Source: Mariannaea sp. PMI_226
Lineage: Eukaryota > Ascomycota > Sordariomycetes > Hypocreales > Nectriaceae
Reading direction: 5' to 3'
Length of the DNA stretch: 64,000 nt
Assembly: GCA_024336345.1 (NCBI GenBank)
Contig: JANFOG010000009.1
Span: forward strand, 1,364,001-1,428,000
Below the pieces are notes generated by a model. That model did not search any database. It was not told the origin of the DNA and saw only the letters and a program-made list of their open reading frames with translations. Below are positions 1 to 14,568 of the stretch, one piece after another (position 1 is the stretch's first letter; each line of letters begins with the position of its first letter). Position numbers and translations under genes: made by a program.

Positions 1-541
1 TAAAGGTGATGTAAGTGTTCATTCCAGTTCTTTGCCACGAGACAGAATAACAGCCTTATTTACCACTTTGGTGACACAAAGAATCTCTGCAAAATCAGGT
101 GCTCCTTGAATTCCAAGCTGGCTGGCTCGTCATGCATCCCTGGGACCAACTCTTAATCCGGATCATCTCCACCAATGATCAAAACTGAGTTCGCGTCATC
201 TTTATGCTGGTGATCAACGTTAATAATTATAGTTAGCTGAGGATTGAGCTGACCCATATAATTTCGCTCAGCTCGAAATGTTACATATATGTTCAACAAG
301 TGATGCATCCATGTCATGACCAAACAATAAGTGCCGGCTTCATGCTTCTTGTAGTAGGGATATTCAAACTTGATATAGGCAAGGGCCTGGCTTAAATTCC
401 AGTGTCTACGCTTTTTACTGGTAGCTTATTCTGGATGGTATGGTGATCGAAATCTTAGGGTGACCTTGACATCATCATATCCAAGTTTCTAATGAGTTTC
501 CTGAGACATAGAGAAATACCGGAGCCAAATCCCCGGCAGGA
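1..541. other. Non-coding upstream region of the hydrophobin gene
   Basis: No gene-like reading frame is seen. The stretch is AT-rich and serves at least in part as the upstream region of the hydrophobin gene that starts at 655. Confidence 0.5.
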
Positions 542-552
542 ATATATATATG
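541..552 (+). promoter_or_regulatory. TATA element of the hydrophobin gene
   Basis: An uninterrupted TA alternation lies about 105-115 nt before the hydrophobin ATG. It is followed by a C/T-rich stretch with ctcaacc-like initiator sequence, the usual layout for a strongly expressed fungal gene. Assigned by position and composition only. Confidence 0.5.
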
Positions 553-654
553 CTTGCGTTTGAGCTCTCAAATCACTACACTCAACCTCCTCTTTAACTT
601 CCACTCAAAAACTACTAGCTATTAATTTTCAATCTCCTCTGCAAAAGAATCACA

Positions 655-1073
655 ATGCGGTTTGCAGCTGTAGTTGTTACCCTCCACGCTTGCTTGGTCG
701 CAGCTGTTCCAACGACTGAGAAGCGCCAGATCTACATTCCATGCTCTGGACTCTATAAATCAGCCCAGTGTTGTGCCACTGATGTCCTCGGTGTCGCGGA
801 TCTAGACTGTGGAAATCGTAAGTAACGGACGCTACTAAACACCCCCTACGTGGTATCTTCACGAGTGGCTAAACATGATTTATTTAACAGCTTCAACCAC
901 TCCTACCAGTGGTGATGATTTCAAGAGCATCTGTGCTGCAGGTGGACAGCGGGCTCGATGCTGTGTCCTTCCCATTGTAAGCGCGTTCCGAAACATCTTT
1001 TACTTATGACTGATTATCTTGGTAGCTGGATCAGGGTATTCTTTGCAACGACCCCAGCGGTGTTACAGATTAG
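655..1073 (+). CDS. Class II hydrophobin
   Basis: Exons are 655-817, 891-976 and 1026-1073 and encode 98 residues. The start ATG opens a signal peptide (MRFAAVVVTLHACLVAAVP) followed by a KR site. The mature part carries the eight-cysteine hydrophobin pattern C..CC..C..C..CC..C, with the class II hallmarks CSGLY, QCCATDVLGVADLDC and ARCC. Both introns have GT..AG ends and keep frame exactly. Class II hydrophobins are small secreted amphipathic proteins that coat hyphae and spores and self-assemble at air-water interfaces. Length and cysteine spacing match the family. A TATA element lies about 110 nt upstream, in keeping with high expression. No neighbour is functionally linked. Confidence 0.95.
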
Positions 1074-2386
1074 GAACGGGGGAATTCATAGGTTCGGATA
1101 AGAAGCTCTTATTTAGTGGTTTTTGAATTGAATTGAAGCAGCACTATGACTAGGAAAACATACTTTCCGGTATTACCGTGAAGATGTGCATTTTGTTCTG
1201 ATGTGTCCCAACTAATTGACCTTTGCACTCGTCAATTTGAAGTCCTTCTACAATACGGTCATGGAACTCCATACTCTCTAAGGAGAACATTATTAAGAAA
1301 AGAGCCGTGCATCTGACCTTTGTTGCATCCGGGTCACACAAATAGAGCCAAATTTGATCTGCTCTGACCTTAGGCCACACCAGTCTGCGCTTGGTTATTG
1401 TGATGCAACCAATGGCCGGACACATCGGAGCTGGTTGACTATCGGCAGACACAGCCATGTATGAATTCATATACGGTCCCAATCGGCCGAATATGTTTGT
1501 GAATCTTGAAGAGAACGATAATTAATTAGACCTTATTTGCTGGGCTAACACGTGAAACTTATTGGCTAACAGTGCTCCGTCTCTCTTGACACTCACCTCT
1601 CTTGATGAGAGCTCTGCACATTGCCATCCACCCCATACACAAAATGTGCTTGCGCTTGCATATTCAATAGAACAAGAACAAACTCTGACATCTCACCATG
1701 TCCCCCCAAGACAAGAGATCCGTTGTAATGGTGTTGTCTGGTACCTACGTGCGCCTCAAACTTGCCTGCCGCTCGGAGGATATCAAAGTAAGTCAGGTTT
1801 GACACCAGCACGAGGGGGTACAGTATTATGTATTCAGTATCCCACTTCATTTGAGATATCCAATGGAAAAGCTGTCCAGGGTGACAGAATATTCAGCGTC
1901 ACGGTGTATAACCAGTTCTGAGCCTTTGAACCCACCTCATCTCCAGCTGAGCTGGTTGAGATGACGTCTTCGGCCGGGTCAAAGCTGCTGGACTCGTCCT
2001 CTTAGAACAGGTTTCCTCTGCGAACCTTGCGGATTTGATCACCCCAGATGATAATTTCTTGCGGTAGGTCTCGTATTCGCAAACCCAGACGTTGTTTCAG
2101 TCAGCTTGCTAACACAATCAGCGCTGTTCTGTACTGAGGTGACAAACTTGCGACTGTTGATTCGCTGGATAATATGCAGTTTGGTTGAGAATATCGCGGA
2201 CTTCGCCAGCCTAGACCTCCATGGGTGCATTTCCAGCGCTAACTGGCACTGTCGGGCCGTCCCGCCAGGGGCTCAAACAGCCCTGCACTGAATGAATGCA
2301 TTACCTAATAATTGATAAGCCAAGCCATCTATATCGCGTCCCGTCTGTTGTGTCAGCTTCATCCAAGGGTCCAAATCTCACCCATT
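1074..2386. other. Intergenic, no gene supported
   Basis: Open frames here (for example minus strand near 1150-1482 and plus strand near 1562-1921) have no recognisable domain and overlap one another on both strands. The last part is the promoter and 5' leader of the mannosidase gene. Confidence 0.5.
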
Positions 2387-4094
<1,708 letters not shown>

Positions 4095-4706
4095 TGATGA
4101 TGCGAGCATCTCAGCCGGCTGAGAATGGAGAGCGATAATTAAATTGCCTTAGAAACAATTTGGAATTATCACTAAATGAACTCTGACTGCTGGACTTCAT
4201 CGGCGTTTGACAGGGGTCTATTGTCTACACGTGTCTTTGTTGATGGTTGATGAGGCTAATCTTGAAGCTGGTCAACGCTTTGAGCTGGGTCAATTGTCTC
4301 GGCCACCTGCAGGATGCCCGCCCACTTGCCGCTCCCCTGGATCATCCTCTATGGGGCGGCGGCAGCGGCTGGCTTGGCGCATATCTCCAGGGGACTCGAC
4401 CACTAGCGGAGCTAGCGTTGAGAGCTCTAGGGCTGTCTTTTCTTTCTTATTGCTCTTCAAGCCAATAGACTTGGCGTAACCGGTAAAGATATCGGGTTTC
4501 TCTGGTTAAAAAGACAGTACTTATATATAGTAAGGTAAAAAACAACCAAAAAACTATAAATATATTTGAATAATTAAATAGCGAAGCATATTTAGCTACT
4601 GCACAATACGCGTGTTACAGTGATTGCAAGATGCAGTGCGTGACGCCCGCCACGCGACTCGTCCAGTGCCGAGAAGAAAATGGGGAGACAAGACAATTCT
4701 CGGGTG
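4095..4706. other. Convergent 3' intergenic region
   Basis: Lies between the 3' ends of the mannosidase (plus) and the alpha/beta hydrolase (minus). An AT-rich stretch at about 4515-4580 probably carries the 3' processing signals. No gene is seen. Confidence 0.5.
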
Positions 4707-5642
4707 TTACACCTTGAGTGCTTCTTTAAGGTGTTGGCATGCCAGAGTATAGGTTTCGAGCCGTTTTTCCCAGTCAGGCGAACCAGGTGCGCATTGTTTG
4801 TCAAATCCGTGGCTGACGTCCTCCAAAGTAACATTGACAACTTTCCGCTTGCCGTCTTCTAGTTTCCTTGCTAACTCATTCGCTTCCGGCCAAAAGACAT
4901 CTCCGTCACAGTTGAAGAAAATCACTGTGTCAGGAAAAGACTCCGGGTCAGCAAGGATGGGAGACACACGGGGGTCTTCTCTGATGATGCCGGGTGGCAG
5001 GTAGGCATCGTTGAAGAGGCGAGCGATCCCGACTGGGAGAGGCTTTTTGGGCTTTGGGGCTTTCTTCTCGGCGGCATCCATGAATAAGTTCGTGCCCGTG
5101 TAGAAGGTCACGGCAGTAGAGATATTCATCTTATCAGCCAGTGCAACCCGTAGAGATGAGGCAGCAACAAGGGCTAGAACGCCACCAGAACTGAAGCCAG
5201 AAACTGCGACACGGCTCAGATCGAACCGGTCGGGCTGTGTCGCCACCCATCTTAGAGTGTCCTCGACATCGTTCAGCGCGCCGGGGAAAGGCACTTCGGG
5301 CGATTTGCGATAGTCGGCATCGACAACAAAGCATCCGGCTTCTCGCGCAACCTGGCTGCACCAGCCTGCGTCAGTGCCAAAGCCTTGGAGCATGAAGCCG
5401 CTCCCATGCCAGTTGACGAGGACGGGTTTCTTGCCCGCAGATGCCTCAGTCGCAGGCCCTGAGTAAATCCAGGCCGAAATAAATCGCCCCTTGTCACGCG
5501 ACGGGATCTGGATAAGATCGCGGCTCTTGTCGGTGACGCGGGCAGCCTCCTTTTTCGCACCTTGTCTCGTAAAGACGATAAATCGGAAGATTGTGGCTAT
5601 GATCTTGAGCCGTATGTACTGAAGAATGCCGTGTCCGGCCAT
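4707..5642 (-). CDS. Alpha/beta hydrolase, HSL/CE10-type esterase
   Basis: Intronless, 311 residues from the ATG at 5642. The frame stays open 46 codons further upstream, but that extension has no family-like sequence, so the internal Met (MAGHGILQY) is preferred. The oxyanion motif HGSG is at about 79-82, the nucleophile elbow GFSSG at 149-153 (Ser151), the likely acid in NCDGD near 246-248 and the His in SHGF at 278, in the right order for an alpha/beta-hydrolase 3 (hormone-sensitive-lipase-like) enzyme. A hydrophobic segment near residues 10-25 could be a membrane anchor. The gene lies about 530 nt downstream of the PKS stop on the same strand, so it may belong to that locus as an esterase or lactonase; this is inference from position. 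Substrate unknown. Confidence 0.85.
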   Translation of the reverse strand: MAGHGILQYIRLKIIATIFRFIVFTRQGAKKEAARVTDKSRDLIQIPSRDKGRFISAWIYSGPATEASAGKKPVLVNWHGSGFMLQGFGTDAGWCSQVAREAGCFVVDADYRKSPEVPFPGALNDVEDTLRWVATQPDRFDLSRVAVSGFSSGGVLALVAASSLRVALADKMNISTAVTFYTGTNLFMDAAEKKAPKPKKPLPVGIARLFNDAYLPPGIIREDPRVSPILADPESFPDTVIFFNCDGDVFWPEANELARKLEDGKRKVVNVTLEDVSHGFDKQCAPGSPDWEKRLETYTLACQHLKEALKV

Positions 5643-6172
5643 GATGATTAAAGAAATGCTGACGGAGTCGGAAGATTGATGATTTGTCAGTGAGAACACA
5701 TTCCAAGGTTGGGATTTGAGAAAAAAAAAGGCAACAAAACTTGTCGGATGTTTCGCTCTTTTAAACACTATCAAACACACATACTTTGTAACTTAAGTTA
5801 TTAGCCGATGGGAGATGGTGCGCTGACAGGGAAATGGTGGAATGCTCCTGTTCGATGGTTCTGCCCACAACGTGAACCCCCATCCGCCCCCGGCGAGCCA
5901 AATCAAGCAAAGTCATAAGTCGTATACGCAATTAATTTAGAGGGGTCTCTTCGCTTCACAACCTACCCGGCGATCACATTGAAATCGAGGCTCTGACCTC
6001 TAAAAGAAAATTATGTGAAAACTGGGACGACACTTCAGTTGCAATGATACACTATACTACTAGATGACAAAACTATGCCAGAAACACCAATACAAAACTG
6101 GACTAAAATAATAAAAATCAATTGTCTAGTTAAATCCAAATGCTTTGCAATGCGATGCAATCTTTTCTTGCT
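5643..6172. other. Promoter of the alpha/beta hydrolase and 3' end of the PKS
   Basis: No gene. AT-rich 3' flank of the PKS near 6050-6170 and upstream region of the hydrolase on the minus strand. Confidence 0.5.
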
Positions 6173-9100
6173 CTACTCCTGCGCAGACCAAACCCCCTTG
6201 AGCTGCGTCTTTCTCAAAATCAAGCCCGCCAAATCTCTCATGCTTCCACTCGTTAGAAGCTCCAATACCTGCAAGTGGGCCTTTAGTTCCTTGCCGATCC
6301 AGTTTCGTAGCTCAATGGCATTCAGCGAATCCAATCCCAGACTGGTGATGGATGTCTTGGCCTGCTCGGCGGCCATGACCTCCGGGGGGAGCATCAGAAT
6401 AGCACCGAGCTTGTCGCTAAGACCAGCTGTTACCACGTCCTGTGCATCATCCAGACTGGTTGTTTGCTGGAGTTTTTGTGAGGTTGTGACATTGGCTGCC
6501 CCGTTCCCGCCGGATGACTCATCCGGTGAATTGGCTAGGGCGTCATCCCTGAGATGGGAGAACTTGCCATCGGCCGCGTAATATGGCAGGTTTGCAGGAT
6601 CTTCAATGCCTAACCCGGTGATGCATTGGCCTCTGCACAAGTTGTTTACTTTGCCGTCCATTGCACTCTCTACTAGGGCTAAGACCTCCGCCTCGCCCAT
6701 GGTATTTCCCGACAGGTTCTTCAAGACCTGCGTCTGACGGGTAGAATTCTCAGCAAGGTAGCCAACACCCTCTACAGCAGTCAGATCGAGCGAGGAGGCA
6801 ACGAGGCCGTTGCGACGACGGTGGTGAACAAATGCGTCCAGGAACGTGTTGGCTGCGGCGTATGCCGCTTGACCTCTGTTGCCAACAATGCCCGCGACAG
6901 ACGACAAGACGATGAAGAAGTCGAGAGTCACGCCTTGGAGAGCCTTGTGCATGTTCCAGGCGCCATCGACTTTGGAACGAACGACACTTTCGTATTGTTC
7001 AAATGTCATCTTCTCAAAAAGAACGTCCTATAATAGAGATATAATTAGCTTCCGTTTGTATTAAGAATGATGTACGTAAAGTCTCACCTTCAGTACCATG
7101 GCAGCGTGAATAACACCGCGGATGGGAGGCAACAAGTGCTGGATCTCGTTGACAAGCCCATTCACGCTGCTTGCATCCGCAACGTCGCAAGACTTGACAT
7201 GAATTGCTGCGCCAATAGTGCGACAGTCCTCAATCAGCTGGCTGAGTTCGCTGGTCACCTTGCCACCTCGCGACAGCAGAACAACGTGCCGAGCCCCGCG
7301 TTGAACCATTCGCCTGGCCATGGACCGACCGAGACCACCTGTGCCTCCGATAATAACATACGTAGCATCTGCTCGCATCATATCTGTAGAGGGAAAAGGG
7401 TGGGTAGTCTAAAAAGCCATTATTAGTTGTCCATTGACGAGAGCCTGTTTGAGTTATTGCAGGGAACTTACCTTGACCTGGTGGTTACCGTCGTGGCTCA
7501 CAACGACCTTACCAGACGTCTTGCCACTCTGTAGCTTTCGTAGGGCCATCTCAACTTCAGAGATTCCAACGGTAGTAATGGGCCCAATTGGCTTGATAAC
7601 CTGGTTGGCTAGAAGCTCCATCACGCAGCCCAGAACGCGATACATGATCTTGGGTCTCTGTTCAGCGACAAGAGTCAAGTCCACGGAACTGAAGGTACAA
7701 TTGTAGGCAAACTTGGCCATTTCCAATCTAGTATTGGACGTGATGTCTCGCTTTCCGATCTCAATAAAGCGACCGAATGGAGCTAAGCAGTCCCACGTCT
7801 CACGCAGCAAATCTCCAGCCAGCGAGTTGAGAACAACATCAACTCCACGACCCTTGGTTGCCTCCATGAGAGCAGGGCCAAACTCAGTATCTCTACTGTA
7901 AAATATTCGGTGCTCGGGTACTCCGTAAGCATCCATAATGTGCTGCTTCTTCTCAGCACTTCCGACTGTCGCATAGATCTCTGCGCCAATCATCTGCGCA
8001 AGTTGGATCGCCGCCTGACCGACACCGCCGGAGGCCGCGTGAATGAGAATCTTATCGCTGGGCTCAAGTCGAGCAAGGTCAACCAAACCGTAGTAAGCAG
8101 TACTATACACGACGGGGATTGAAGCTGCAACCTCAAAGCTCATGTCATCTGGGATAACCGCTGCGCTTGTGGCTGGGCAACGAGCGTAAGTGCTGTACGC
8201 GCCGAGAGACATGGCGCACACACGATCACCAACTCGCAATGTTGTGACGTTTGAGCCAATGCTGGTGACGACACCACTTGATTCGACACCGAGATAAGGG
8301 CTAGCGACTTGTCCCATGGCAATGACAACATCCTTGAAGTTCATACCTGTGGCAGCCACTTTGATCTCAATGTCGTTTGGGGCCAAGGGCATCTCGGGCT
8401 CGTCCTTCCAGTACAACGAGTCGATGGCACCATAGGTACCAACAGCAATGTTGAAGCGGCGGCCCGGCTGGATAAAGTCTTGTAGGTAGGGAGCTGAAGG
8501 TTGAGTCTCGCGGAAGAGACTCAAGTTCATATCTTCCTCGTTGACGACGCGTGGAACAGTCAGATGCCCATCCTCCTCAGAGAATTCATAGTCCAATGGA
8601 GACCCATCCTCGCTCTCAATAAGAGAAGCAATCATTGCTTGGGAGATTAGATCCGCCTGATCAGACGCATGCAGCTCAGAATTTGGGTCCAGGTCCAAGG
8701 TCGCGGCCACAGTGCTATTCTCAGACCGAATCGTGCGGAGGAGACCTTGAATCAAGTTGGTCTGGGGGCTCTCTGCAAAACGATAAGCACCCGCGGTAAC
8801 CCAAAGGATGGATTGGCAATTCAACAGCAGCTTTTGGACCTTCTCAAAGGTCTCTTGGCTCATGCCATGCAGCAGAGGAGCATCCATTTCAGATAAACAG
8901 ATGTAGCGAGCAGAAGCGGAGAGTTGGACGCCGGAGAAGGGAGACACAGAAGGCTTGGATCCTGAACGGCTCTCTATGAGTGCGGACAGAGCTGACACTA
9001 ACGAGTCGCTTTTAGCTCGGTCTGTGATGATGACGATGGTAGATTCTTTGAGCGTGTTATCATCTTGTTCTTCCTTCTCGCAATGACCATTGATCTCGCC

Positions 9101-12100
9101 ATTAGCATGACCATTGATGCCGTTACTGTGCACATCTCCGTTGGATTTCTCGGCGTTCACAGATAATTCATCATCACTGCTGGGTTTAACGCCAAATGGC
9201 TCCCACTCAACTCGATAGCACAAAGAGCGCGGGGCTTGAGCCTCATCCATATCGTTGGTCACAGGCGTCATCCTGACACCCGCAAACCTGGCCACAGGTT
9301 CAGACTGGTCGTCTTTCCATGCGTCAACAAAGAAGTCAACAGGCCCTGGACTTTTGAAGTCGGGACAGCCATGCGCAACAACCTGGACACGCTCACCAGC
9401 CTGGTTAGGGAACACATTCGTGATCTCCATTTCCTTGATGGCAGAAGGTATGAAAAGAGAAGGCAACTCATCGTTGCCAGCTCCAAGGATGGGAAACATG
9501 AGCTGGAAACACAGATCCAGGAATGCTGCAGGCAGAATAGACGCTGGCTCGTGTTGCGAGTGCATAGTCGATGCTGTGTCGGGGATGACAACTTGACTTG
9601 TCGAATACTCACCCTGGACCCTGAGTCCGCCGTCAGGGTGAAGTTGGAAGACGGGTCCATAACCTGCACCGCGGTTGTCGAGTTCATTGTAGAACTTCTC
9701 CAAAGAAAGATGACCACCCGTTTTGCCAGTGATCTGGTCTCGGCGCATGATAGCTCCTTGAAGTCGACCGGCGGCGACGGGGTTGGCACCTCGGTGCTGG
9801 TTGACGCTAACTAGACCACGGCAGTGCTCAAGCCATCCACGCCTAGACGTCCATGATGAAATGCGAAATTCGTCCCATTCATTTGAGTAGGATCGGGTCC
9901 CTTCTGCGTATGCGTTGAAGGTGACCAGAGTCTCATATTGGACATCGTCGTCGAGGATCAGGGCCTTGGAAGCGTGGACTTCGCGAAGTCGAAAGCTAGC
10001 TATTTGCTCAGGCTTGATGCCTCGAAGCTGTGCTCTCTGAGAGGCTGCTTCAACAGCCATACACATGTAACCCGAGAGAGGGAAAGTAGCTAGAGACTGC
10101 ATTCGGTGGTCCTTGAGCCACGGGATATCGTCGGTATTGAGACTGTTTCGCCAGCTGGGGCTATTCTCACTGCATGTCTCTTCTAGAAGGCCAAGGAGGT
10201 CATGACGACCAAACGGCTTCATACGATGCTGCTGGCTGATACGCGACTCGAACCAGTACTTGTGTTCCGACCAAGGGTAAGGAACGAAATCGGTGATCAG
10301 ACTGGGCTTTCCTCGACCGGTCCCCGTCTGATTGACCTGGCCGACGTCGATATTGTAACCCTTGAGAAAAAGGTCTCCGGCAAGTCTGACAGCCGTGCTG
10401 GTAGCGTCTTGGTTACGGACGAGGGCCGAAAAATAGCTCACATCCTGTGCCGCCTTGGGGCTGATGTCCTTGAGGATCTGTTTGATAGGACCCTTGAGGG
10501 CGGCATGAGGGCCAATCTCGACGACGACATCGGGCTTTTCTTCAGTATACATCTCCTTGAGAGCGGAAGAGAAAAGGACAGGCTTCGTGAGGTTCTCAAC
10601 CCAGTAGGATGCATCGAGGGACGAAGTTGAGTCCAGTTTTGTACCCAGCAACGACGAGTAAAACTCAACTCCCTCAACAACCTTGGGTGCGATGGACTTG
10701 ATAGTGTCCATATATTCATCAGCAACACACTGCATGTGTGAAGAGTGGTACGCAACTTCGACACGAAGCTTGCGGTTGAAGACATTCTGGCGTTCGAGCT
10801 CAGCAGCAAGTTCGCATACGTCTTTCTCATCACCAGATGCGGTAATAGAGCTAGGAGAGTTCTCGCAAGCGATGCTGACGCCTTTGAGTCCAAGCCGTTT
10901 GATCACGCTCTTCACCTCTGCAGGGCCAGCACCAACGGCAAGCATAGATCCTCGAAACTCGGGGTGGTTAAGTTTTAACGAGGATGCCGCCTGGCCACGG
11001 TAGTAAGCCGCAGCCATCGCTTCCTGCATGGTGATGGCTCCCGTCGCGTAAGCGGCGACAATCTCGCCACTGGAATGGCCTACGACCATGGAAGGCTTCA
11101 CCCCCCACGAAGCAAGGAGGTCGGTGAGGCCCAGCTGAACAGCAGAGCATATGGGTTGTGAGATGTGTGCCTCGCCAATGACGGAATCCTTCCCGTTTTC
11201 TGTCAACAACTCCAACAGATCAAACTCGGAGCCGATGCTCAGCAGGTAATCCGACGCCGCTTTGACAGTGGCAGCGAAGATGGGGTGGCTGTCCATAAGC
11301 TCTTTGCCCATTTGCGCCCACTGAGCTCCCTGGCCAGTGTAAACAAAGGCCACTTTGGGAGAGGTGGGAGCTCGCATTGGATTAGCTCCAGAACCGTTCA
11401 GAGACAGCGCCAGCTCGTCGCAAGACGAAGCCACCAGGGCAACTCGCCAGGGGAAGAACGTTCTTCGTTCGCCCAGAGTATAGGCGAGATCGTGGACCAG
11501 ACGCTTCTGGAAGACTTCGGGGTGTTGCTCAATGTAGACACCAAGATGAGATCCCACGCGCTTCGCAGCCTCTTCGTCATTGGCAGAGAGGACGAAGAGC
11601 CTTGGGAACTCATTTTTGGAGGTCTGTGGCAGGTCTGTGAGTGCTGCAGGATGTCGCTCGAGAACAGCGTGAGCGTTAGAGCCGCCAAAGCCGAAGTTAT
11701 TGACGCTGATATACTTCTTGTTTTTGGGCCATGGTCTGACAGAAGTGGGCACCTTGATGTTCCACTCATCCAGAGGGATCGCGGGATTAGGTGTCTGGAA
11801 GTTGACGTTAGGTAGAATGAAGCCCTTCTCAAGCATCAGAGTTGCCTTGATAATGGAAATGATACCGCTTGCGTTCTCCAGATGTCCAAAATTGGTTTTG
11901 GCCGAGCCCATGTACAAGGGAAATCGCTTCGTTCGCCCGGATCCGAATACCCGGTAAATAGCTCCGGCTTCAATGGGATCACCAACCTTGGTGCCCGTGC
12001 CATGGGCCTCGACAAAACCCACGTCCTCAGGCGAGATACCTGCTCTGGAATAGACATCACGGATGAGCTGCTCCTGAGCCTCACCACTCGGAGTTGCCAG

Positions 12101-13064
12101 TCCAATTGTTTTTCCATCATGATTCACACCGGTATTGACAATAACCGATCGGATCTTGTCATTGTCTCTGATTGCCTCGTCAAGAGGTTTGAGGATTAAG
12201 CAGCCAACGCCTTCACCACGAGCGAAGCCGGATTTCGCGCGCTCGTCAAAAGCAAAAGTCTTGCCTTCATCATTGAAGATACTATGCTCAATTAGTTTGT
12301 GAAATATTTCTCATTAGAGAATTGGGGCTTACCCAAGCATAGACATGGAAACAGACTCATCTGGCTGCAAGAACAGGCTGCAGCCTGCCACAATAGCCGA
12401 ATCCGCCTCACCAGAACGGATGGACTGGACAGCTGAATGCAAAGCGTACAGACCAGATGAACAAGCAGTGTCAAGAGTGAAACAGGGGCCCCGGAGATCG
12501 AATAAATATGATATGCGACCAGCCTGAATAGATTGGTGGTTACCTGTGGCGGCAAAGGTTGGGACCTCACTCAGGTCCTTGTGTAGGCCGTCACGATAAT
12601 CCGACGACGTGCCACCAATGAACACACCCATGGATTTTCCTGATACGTACTCCTTGGGGAAGCCGGCATTCTCCAGTGCTTCGTACGTACACTCCAGTAG
12701 CTGTCTCTGTTGGGGATCTGCAAGTGGGTTAGCTCATGCCGGCTTTGGTGTGTAACTTGTGAGACATACCCATAGCCATCGCCTCCTGGGCGGTAATCTG
12801 GAAGAACGGAGCGTCAAATTTGGAAAAGTCGCGATCCATGAAGTATCCGCCTTTCATATTCAAGCATCCTTTCTTCTGGGGGTTTGGATGGTAGTACGCA
12901 TTGTTCGAGAACCGAGATTCGGGTACAGGGCTCCATCCATCTCGTGATCGAGAAACGAGTGTCCAGAACTCTTCAATAGAAGAGACATCCCCGGATAGGC
13001 GACATGACATACCCACGATGGCAATTGGCATCGGGTTTGCCTGAGTGTTGCCTGCAGAAGACAT
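6173..13064 (-). CDS. Highly reducing iterative type I polyketide synthase
   Basis: Exons (minus) are 13064-12770, 12717-12333, 12281-7472, 7408-7088 and 7027-6173; introns are 51-63 nt; 2,221 residues. Domains in order: KS with DTACSSG (Cys184), EAHGTGT (His320) and KTNFGH (His360); AT with GQGAQWAQMG and GHSSGE (Ser about 630); DH with the His in LKDHRM (about 951) and Asp in FLDLCFQ (about 1150); a non-catalytic linker/pseudo-KR with a low-complexity Asn/Gly insert; ER (about 1500-1825, HAASGGVGQAAIQLAQ); KR (GGTGGLGRS, LSSVAG, QAAYAAAN); ACP with LGLDSL (Ser about 2171). No C-methyltransferase and no thioesterase or reductase release domain is present. All catalytic residues I can check are intact, so an unbranched, strongly reduced chain is expected. 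It is divergently arranged with an FSH1-type hydrolase that could release the product. Confidence 0.95.
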
Positions 13065-14568
13065 GGTGAAGAAGATGGTGGTGAATGGTGGGGATGGGGA
13101 TGATGAGGAGGATGTGAACAGACAACAGGAAAATGAGGGGGTATCACAACAGAGCAAATCTAACACCTGAGCAAACAAATGAAGGTGAGGAAGTATTGCG
13201 ATATTTATCGACTTCGAAGATATCCTCCGCCTCAGCATCCCGTGGGTTCAGTACTATCCCAACTGGCTGAATCAGGAAATATTCAGTTCCTTGGAAGCTG
13301 TGCCGTTTCCAACGGTTCTGGCTTAGACGCTCAAAGCAGGTGTTAAACCCGTACAATGTCTCAGATCTTGTCGAGATCGGTGTGCCCCGGGTAGATGTTT
13401 GCAGATCCTGGCGATGCATACCAAAAGAAAAGGCGGCCGCCTGTCTGTTGGCCATAAGACCTGGCCGAAATCAGAGAGATTACAGATAACCATCCCTTGA
13501 ATCAGAGCTCATCCCCACGTTCTAGACGGTGAGTCATCCGAGCTCGAACACGTTGCTATACTGTTCCATCAGGTTACCTATCTAGATACGGTGATGTCGC
13601 ATATTGTGAATACCAAAAAAAGGAGCACAACTCCCTCCACCACACCAGCTCCCCAATCAACAAAAATCCGAGATGGAAAAAAAATGAGGTACTTGAAAAA
13701 CCTACTTTGAAAGGTATAAAAATCTACTCTCTAAAGCAATAAAAGATTGATAATAGCGATGGCCTCTTTAGTGATCAGTGACGAGGGGGCTTCTTGCCAG
13801 TCAATCAATATGGCTTGGTGATGAAGACAGTCAAATTGATTGATATCGCCAAGCACCAAAATTGTCGTTAACGGTTCAATGTCTGATTTCTAATAAACTG
13901 GATTACCTTATTTCTCGTTCTGAACGCCCCAGGATAATGAAAGAGGTGACGGTTGACGAAATAGGATCAGATCAGCAGCGGCTGAAAAGCTCCAGTGACC
14001 CAAATTCTCGATGTACGCGCTTTCAAATGAGACAAAGTAGGCACTTCGCCCTATTATACAGAAACATTTTCCGGTTTTGAATGAGATGATCATTTCCATT
14101 ATGCATTCTGGAAAGTTGCGATCCGCCCAATTGGACTGGTCATTAGATCAATTTTTATTTTTTTTTTGCTTTCGGTGTCAACATTCCAGTACGGCCAGGA
14201 ACAGGACAAAGGGCGGACACTACCGCATGCGTGCGGCAAAGGCGCGACTAGGTCTGAGACATGACGAATGAGAGTATGTACAGATCTCCTCTAGCAGTTA
14301 GACCAATGTAATTCGAGTGATTCAGTTAGTTGGTTACCTAGCATTCGCTCACGGACGTTTCCTATTGGGTCATGATTTCGGCTGTGACGATTGTTGGACG
14401 CTTTTGGGATGTATGTTCCTGCAATGTCAGCTTCCAGTTCTGTCAGATTGTGAGGATATAGATAGGTGTTAACGGCCCTCTTCTTTGCTTGCACTTGAAA
14501 TAAGAACGGTTCTCATTGGAAGTTCTATTGGATCACCAGTTGCTCATCTTTCCTCCCATCCCGTCAAT
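13065..14568. promoter_or_regulatory. Shared divergent promoter of PKS and FSH1 hydrolase
   Basis: About 1.5 kb between two divergently transcribed genes, so coregulation from a shared region is possible. A pyrimidine-rich leader precedes the PKS ATG (about 13070-13140 read on the minus strand). A 103-codon ATG frame on the minus strand (13455-13144) lies in the PKS leader and is discussed as a possible alternative first exon. A T-run is present near 14155-14168. No other gene is seen. Confidence 0.4.

Noticed and set aside
1150..1921. Frames of 110 (minus) and 119 (plus) codons between hydrophobin and mannosidase
   Set aside because: No family resemblance, mutually overlapping neighbours on opposite strands, no splice-supported extension.
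10202..11815. Long plus-strand frames opposite the PKS
   Set aside because: They are antisense shadows of the PKS exon; the minus strand carries all the domain motifs there.
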